Shown piece after piece: positions 26,621 through 28,994 of a DNA stretch of 28,994 bases. How positions within the stretch are numbered: the stretch's first letter is position 1; the number at the start of each line of letters is the position of its first letter. The stretch covers positions 2,238,614-2,267,607 of the forward strand of contig BFEA01000096.1 in assembly GCA_003427395.1 (NCBI GenBank), read 5' to 3'. A model generated the notes under the pieces. It was given only the letters and a program-made list of their open reading frames with translations. It did not search any database and was not told the DNA's origin. This DNA is from Chara braunii. Taxonomy: Eukaryota; Streptophyta; Charophyceae; Charales; Characeae. The position numbers were made by a program, and so were the translations under genes.

Positions 26621-27742
26621 TTAGGCGAGTGTCATGATGCCATAAGACATTTTGGCTATAAGAAAACTGTAGCAATTTTGTTGCAGTAGTTCTAGTGGCC
26701 CACGATGATGAAAGACGCCAAGCTGTACGTCGAAACTTGTTAGGTGTGACAGAGAGACAAGCCACTCACACAGGCCCCTTTTGGGCTTCTCAAGCCCCTT
26801 CCGATTCCAGAAAGCCCCGGTGAGAGCATATCCATGAATTTCATGGATACGCTGGTCACCAGTAAGAGCGGTATGAGGTATGTTTTTGTCATTGTGGATA
26901 GATTTAGTAAGTACGCTAGGTTAGTTACGATGCCTGAAACAGCCAAGACCGATTAGGTGATTAAACTGTTTAAGGAGAACTGGGTCAGGGACTTTGGTTT
27001 GCCAAAGTCCATTGTTAGTGACCAGGATGTACGATTTACGAGTGAGTTGTGGAAGGCTGCAACTTTTGAACAAGGGACACAATTGCAGATGACCTTCGGA
27101 AACCATCCAAAGGCAAACAGGCAAGCAAAGCAGTTGAACCGCGTTGTACAACACCTGTTGAGGCACTATATCAAGCCTAATCAGGTGGATTGGGATGAGA
27201 AACTTGCTCTCGTCGCTAGTCTGTACAACAACGCCGTGCACAGCGCAACAGGTGTGAGCCCCACCAGTCTGCTACTAACTTTCAAGCCTCGACTGCCTCT
27301 AGATTTCTTACTACCTGGGAACCAGTCCATTGCTGCGCCTCGTACATTGGAATTTGCTTACCGGTATGAAGGCCTTATGCAGGAAGCAGTGGAGCAAATG
27401 TACAAAGCACAGGCGACTATGATAGAGTCTGAGAACAAACATCGTCGCCCCTCTGCATTTCAGGTTGGGGATAGAGTCTGGGTGAAGTCATCTGAACTTG
27501 GGCAAGAGCAGATAATCTCTCGTAAGCTCATGCCCCAGTATTTCGGACCATGGGAGGTTTTAGACGTGGTCGGAGACGATCCCGATGGCCCTTCCTATGT
27601 GGTGCAAATCCCTGGTCACCTTCGCACCTATCCTGTCTTTCACGCCTCCAAACTCGCACCTTTCAAGGAAATGACCAGTTTCCTTCTCGTCGGTCAATGC
27701 TGCCCCCAACCATGGATGGAGAGGTCGACATCGACGACATAG
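26621..27742 (+). pseudogene. Integrase (HHCC, DDE core, GPY/F-like region)
   Basis: A frameshift near 26621 enters the zinc-binding domain: GECHDAIRHFGYKKT, then the second half with stops at 26687, 26693, 26741 and 26747. The core reads ISMNFMDTL, VDRFSKYARLV, a TAG at 26954, FGLPKSIVSDQDVRFTSELW and HPKANRQAKQLNRVVQHLL. The first catalytic Asp is Asn (26837-26839), the second is kept, and the Glu is Lys (27128-27130). The C-terminal part has FQVGDRVWVKSSEL, FGPWEVLDVVGD (GPY/F-like) and YPVFHASKLAPF. The frame ends at 27740-27742 after a shift into the chromodomain frame near 27690. Confidence 0.92.
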
Positions 27743-27956
27743 TGGACCACAGGGAAATGCCGGTTCCAAGACCAATAGGCAGAGGCCGCCCTCCGAAGCC
27801 GAAGCTGCAATATCGCGTTTGGTTCAGACATCACATTGATCCAAAGAACCAAAGGAGGACATATGGTTTACAAGGGAGGAGCTGATGCAGACCGCTCCGC
27901 AGGTTGTCGCTCACTATGAGAAGTTGCTGCAGAAAGGAAAGCGCCAGATTCAGTGA
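27695..27956 (+). pseudogene. Chromodomain with inserted AT-hook-like motif
   Basis: Follows the integrase by a frameshift. Seen in order: DGEVDIDDIVDHREM (first strand), PIGRGRPPKPKLQ (basic, AT-hook-like core RGRP), YRVWFRHHIDPK (YLVKW-like strand), a frameshift near 27850, then EDIWFTREELMQTAPQVVAHYEK (Trp plus terminal helix) to the TGA at 27954-27956. The related fragment at 17983-18232 has the same layout in one frame, which confirms the domain order. The basic insert is not part of typical plant chromovirus chromodomains that I know. Confidence 0.75.
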
Positions 27957-27978
27957 ACTTCTCAGAGGAGTGTCGAAG

Positions 27979-27992
27979 AATGGAGGAGAGAA
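27979..27992 (+). other. Polypurine tract
   Basis: AATGGAGGAGAGAA ends exactly at the 3' LTR start (27993); 13 of 14 bases are purines. It primes plus-strand synthesis. Confidence 0.85.
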
Positions 27993-28911
27993 TGTGAGGC
28001 TCAAGGCCTCGGTAAGCCCTACTAGGTCCTGTTTCCGCAAGAACAGTCACCCTAAGTGAAGGCGGGCCTGACAAGTGATGAGAGGCCTAGTTTGGGTTAT
28101 GACGCAGCTGGGAAATTCAGGCAGTTGCGCAGCGCCAGTTGGTTGAGTGAGCCCAGGCCCTGCCTGCCATGAGGCAGGCCCTGGGCCAGACACGGGGCAT
28201 GAACTGAACACAGGCCGCTGGCAGTTGGACACGGGTAACTACCCCAGGCCCTGTGGAAGATTCCCTGGGACAGGGGCTCAGCCACTTGGGGCCTACCGGA
28301 AGCTTCCGTGGGGAGGCCCAGGCCAGCCAGGCAGCCCACGACTGGCAGCCTCATTCCATAAAGGAAACGGCCTGGCTGCTGGCTGGACATTCGGGTAATT
28401 GCTGCTTCTGCGCAAGTGCTGCTGCGCCAGCTGCTGGAGCTAGTGCCTACGCGCTCACGGGCGAGCAGGGGAGAAGCAGGCAGCCATAGCCGAGCTGGCC
28501 TGCGCATTGCTGGATGGGGCGGATGGTGGTCCTTGGGTGCATGTGGCATTTGTGTGGGGGATCCAGGTTGTGAGTGAAGCGAGGGACATACCTGGTGCTA
28601 GATGCGAATGGCATTGGCCGAGATCTGCTCGTACTTCGGGAAGCTGTTGACGTCACCAGCGGCATTGTAGATAGGCTAGAAAGAATCTGCGATTCGTAGT
28701 CTGGGCGCTGAGCGCCAGACATGGATTCGACATTGGTTCATTGTTGATGATGATGAGACTATTCCAACATTGTCACTTGTGAGCTTTTTCTGTGCTTTTA
28801 TTTGGTGGAACTAAGTTGCAATTCTGCTTTTGGTTCGAGGTGAAGACTATCTGGTTTCATGTGTATGATGCTGCTTGGTTTCTGAATTTGCTATCGCTCA
28901 TTTTCATTGCA
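27993..28911 (+). mobile_element. 3' LTR of the chromovirus
   Basis: Begins TGTGAGGCTCAAGGCC, ends TTTTCATTGCA. It aligns end to end with 20131-21050. Differences cluster in a few places, such as the first 60 bp and around 28393-28430, and are mostly transitions. Confidence 0.93.
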
Positions 28912-28959
28912 GAAATGAATACAAAGGTTTTGTCACGGGGAGGTCTTATACCTTCTCCA
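28912..28959. mobile_element. Foldback element, displaced outer part of the right arm
   Basis: After the 3' LTR comes GAAATGAATACAAAGGTTT, an exact 19-base reverse complement of 19932-19950 in the left arm. Pairing continues with mismatches through GGGGAGGTCTTATACCTTCTCCA (paired with 19902-19925). The first four bases are the right copy of the GAAA target-site duplication. Confidence 0.85.
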
Positions 28960-28961
28960 AA

Positions 28962-28963
<2 letters not shown>

Positions 28964-28994
<31 letters not shown>
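28964..28994. repeat. (GA)n microsatellite at contig end
   Basis: Pure GA repeat to the last base. The left arm of the foldback has no such repeat at the matching place, so it lies at or beyond the element's outer end. Confidence 0.96.

Larger units (their letters stand above)
20131..28911 (+). mobile_element. Full-length but inactive Ty3/gypsy chromovirus (8.8 kb)
   Basis: Two LTRs of about 920 bp in direct orientation enclose PBS, leader, gag, protease, RT, RNase H, integrase, chromodomain and polypurine tract in Ty3/gypsy order. The LTRs differ at very roughly 7 percent of positions in the part I compared, mostly transitions, so it is not recent. Coding frames contain about a dozen premature stops and several frameshifts, and the protease, RT and integrase active sites are all substituted. 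It is nested in a foldback element and flanked by a GAAA duplication. Any movement would need proteins in trans. Confidence 0.93.

Noticed and set aside
25887-26765. 292-codon minus-strand frame across RT/RNase H
   Set aside because: Antisense of the clear plus-strand pol; no similarity to known proteins.
28097-28549. 150-codon minus-strand frame in the 3' LTR, also present in the 5' LTR at 20235-20540
   Set aside because: It recurs because the LTR is repeated; shortened in the other copy and no domain.
1-28994. CRISPR array, bacterial operons, rRNA or a complete host gene
   Set aside because: No regularly spaced identical repeats with unique spacers, no rRNA-like sequence and no intact coding gene outside transposon remnants.

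Overview
This is a eukaryotic, almost certainly plant-lineage (streptophyte) contig made of nested, decayed repeats; I find no convincing host gene. Evidence for a plant lineage: Ty3/gypsy elements with gag-protease-RT-RNase H-integrase order and a C-terminal chromodomain, primer-binding sites resembling the complement of initiator tRNA-Met, plant-style LTR termini and TATA boxes, tRNA-like SINE promoters and long microsatellites. The exact clade cannot be told from sequence alone; a charophyte alga or early-diverging land plant is a guess. The contig begins in (CT)n and ends in (GA)n, a common cause of assembly breaks.

Left part (1-14661). A minus-strand LTR (1393-2768) with a PBS and non-coding leader (down to base 49) cuts into the integrase of a decayed minus-strand Ty3/gypsy element (2769-6783), which has also lost the piece from the RT active site to late RNase H. 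Then come a GGTCAA-motif cluster, C-run/(CT)n low-complexity DNA and about 2 kb of GC-rich DNA without recognisable genes (8021-10117). A short plus-strand LTR with PBS (10118-10458) and a minus-strand LTR with PBS (12232-12924) face each other across 1.8 kb that holds a tRNA-like sequence, a microsatellite with an N, CpG-rich DNA and an array of TGACGTGGC motifs. Further right lie a (TA)n foldback, two tRNA-like SINE promoters and a short tandem array.

Junction (14662-14827). An N is followed by 127 bp identical to part of an LTR at 20599-20725, and then by the exact Nextera mate-pair junction adapter. This is library sequence, so the left and right parts of the contig may not be neighbours in the real genome.

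Right part (14828-28994). A long-inverted-repeat element (15240-15752) precedes a degenerate tandem array (about 16182-17940, resuming about 19510-19760). The array is interrupted by a shortened chromovirus insertion (17957-19264) flanked by a 4-bp CCAG duplication. Last is an essentially full-length but dead chromovirus (20131-28911, LTRs of about 920 bp). It sits inside one arm of a roughly 270-bp foldback element: the second half of that arm reappears directly after the 3' LTR, and GAAA is duplicated on both sides. Its protease, RT and integrase all carry active-site substitutions, many of them G-to-A, and most premature stops are TAG. The most interesting biology is the element's C-terminal chromodomain-like region, which carries an inserted AT-hook-like basic motif in both copies.
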